A stretch of 6,604 nucleotides of DNA, taken from assembly GCA_030428405.1 (NCBI GenBank), contig JAUIEH010000160.1, forward strand, positions 1 through 6,604, written 5' to 3'. Source of the DNA: Alphaproteobacteria bacterium (GTDB lineage: Bacteria; Pseudomonadota; Alphaproteobacteria; Caulobacterales; Maricaulaceae). Below the pieces are notes generated by a model. The model ran no database searches and was not told the origin of the DNA. It saw only the letters and a list, made by a program, of their open reading frames with translations. Shown here piece after piece: positions 6,085-6,604 of this stretch (position 1 is its first letter; each line of letters starts with the position of its first letter). Made by a program: the position numbers and the translations under genes.

Positions 6085-6537
6085 GTGCGCCTGGTCTTCA
6101 TCGAACCCGACATTCCGCAAAATCTCGGCGCAGCGATTCGGCTTTCGGCGTGTTTCGACGCGCCCCTCGACATCATCGAGCCATGCAGCTTTCCCTTGAC
6201 GGATAAAGCCGTGCGCCGCGCCGCGATGGATTACAGCGTCGGCGCCGACATCGTGCGCCATGCAAGCTGGTCCGCCTTCGCTGAAAGCGATCAGCGCGCT
6301 GCAGGCCGGCTCATCCTGCTGACGACGAAATCCGAAAAATCGATCTGGGATGTCGATTTTCAAGCCGGCGACCTCATCGCGCTCGGTTCAGAAAGCAGCG
6401 GCGCCGCTCAGAATGTGCACGATGCGGCCGATTTGCGCGTTCGCATTCCGCTGGCGGCCGGCGCGCGCTCGCTCAATGTCGCCGTGGCGGCGGGCATTGC
6501 GCTCGCGGCGGCGCGCCGGATTGTCCCGCCCGCGTGA
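6085..6537 (+). CDS. trmL: TrmL-like tRNA (cytidine/uridine-2'-O-)-methyltransferase, SPOUT family
   Basis: Predicted SAM-dependent SPOUT methyltransferase that 2'-O-methylates the wobble nucleotide (34) of certain leucine tRNAs. From the GTG at 6085 it has 150 residues, close to E. coli TrmL, and starts RLVFIEPDIPQNLGAAIRL (2-20), the family's opening strand and motif 1 with Arg19. IIEPCSFPLTDKAVRRAAMDY (30-50) matches the next conserved block. The knotted SAM-binding end has LGSESSG (100-106) and IPLAAGARSLNVAVA (121-135). E. coli has ETRGLP where this protein has ESSGAA; the Arg is not kept, which I believe is common in alphaproteobacterial relatives. The longer reading from the ATG at 6001 adds 28 residues without family likeness and without a ribosome binding site, so the GTG is preferred. 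The gene diverges from petA. Confidence 0.9.
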   Translation: MRLVFIEPDIPQNLGAAIRLSACFDAPLDIIEPCSFPLTDKAVRRAAMDYSVGADIVRHASWSAFAESDQRAAGRLILLTTKSEKSIWDVDFQAGDLIALGSESSGAAQNVHDAADLRVRIPLAAGARSLNVAVAAGIALAAARRIVPPA

Positions 6538-6604
6538 AGCGGCGATACGATTCGCCGCGCATGAGCCGCAAGCGCCGGACTTGCGCGAAGCGTCCCCCGA
6601 AGGC
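6538..6604. other. 3' edge: hairpin after trmL-like gene, no assignable gene
   Basis: Immediately after the stop, GCGGCGA (6539-6545) and TCGCCGC (6552-6558) form a perfect 7-base stem with a 6-base loop. No T tract follows, so it is at best a weak or factor-assisted terminator. A frame opens at GTG 6534 (overlapping the stop as GTGA) or ATG 6561 and runs off the window; it encodes a very basic stretch, has no clear ribosome binding site and is too short to judge. A GANTC site (GATTC) lies at 6549-6553. Confidence 0.35.

Overview
The window looks like chromosomal DNA from a GC-rich alphaproteobacterium. The evidence is a three-gene cytochrome bc1 operon in the order Rieske - cytochrome b - cytochrome c1, proteobacterial-type heme and iron-sulfur motifs, a TrmL-type methyltransferase gene facing away from that operon, and few GANTC sites that cluster between genes (the CcrM methylation motif of Caulobacterales and relatives). 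A lineage near Caulobacterales/Maricaulales/Hyphomonadales is my inference; no rRNA or other phylogenetic marker confirms it.

Layout, left to right: the 3' end of a small plus-strand protein with a SpoIIAA/STAS-like C-terminus (1-229); apt, minus (263-814); a 100-bp divergent gap; a WecG/TagA/CpsF-family glycosyltransferase, plus (915-1748), which ends three bases from the end of mtnP, minus (1752-2630); an unrecognised exported protein, minus (2627-3118); petC, petB and petA, all minus (3156-5947); a 137-bp divergent gap; a TrmL-like tRNA 2'-O-methyltransferase, plus (GTG start 6085, stop 6537); and a short 3' edge with a hairpin and no clear gene.

The minus-strand block petA-petB-petC-unknown-mtnP has gaps of 72, -4, 37 and -4 bases and reads as one likely transcription unit. 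It would link the respiratory bc1 complex to methylthioadenosine salvage. MtnP releases adenine from methylthioadenosine, and the nearby Apt returns adenine to AMP, so these two are consecutive steps of one salvage route. The glycosyltransferase gene lies between them on the opposite strand. This is a mostly ordinary housekeeping region: no mobile element, CRISPR array, tRNA or rRNA is visible, and nothing here makes a convincing case for a new multi-gene system. The most open item is the exported protein translationally coupled to mtnP.
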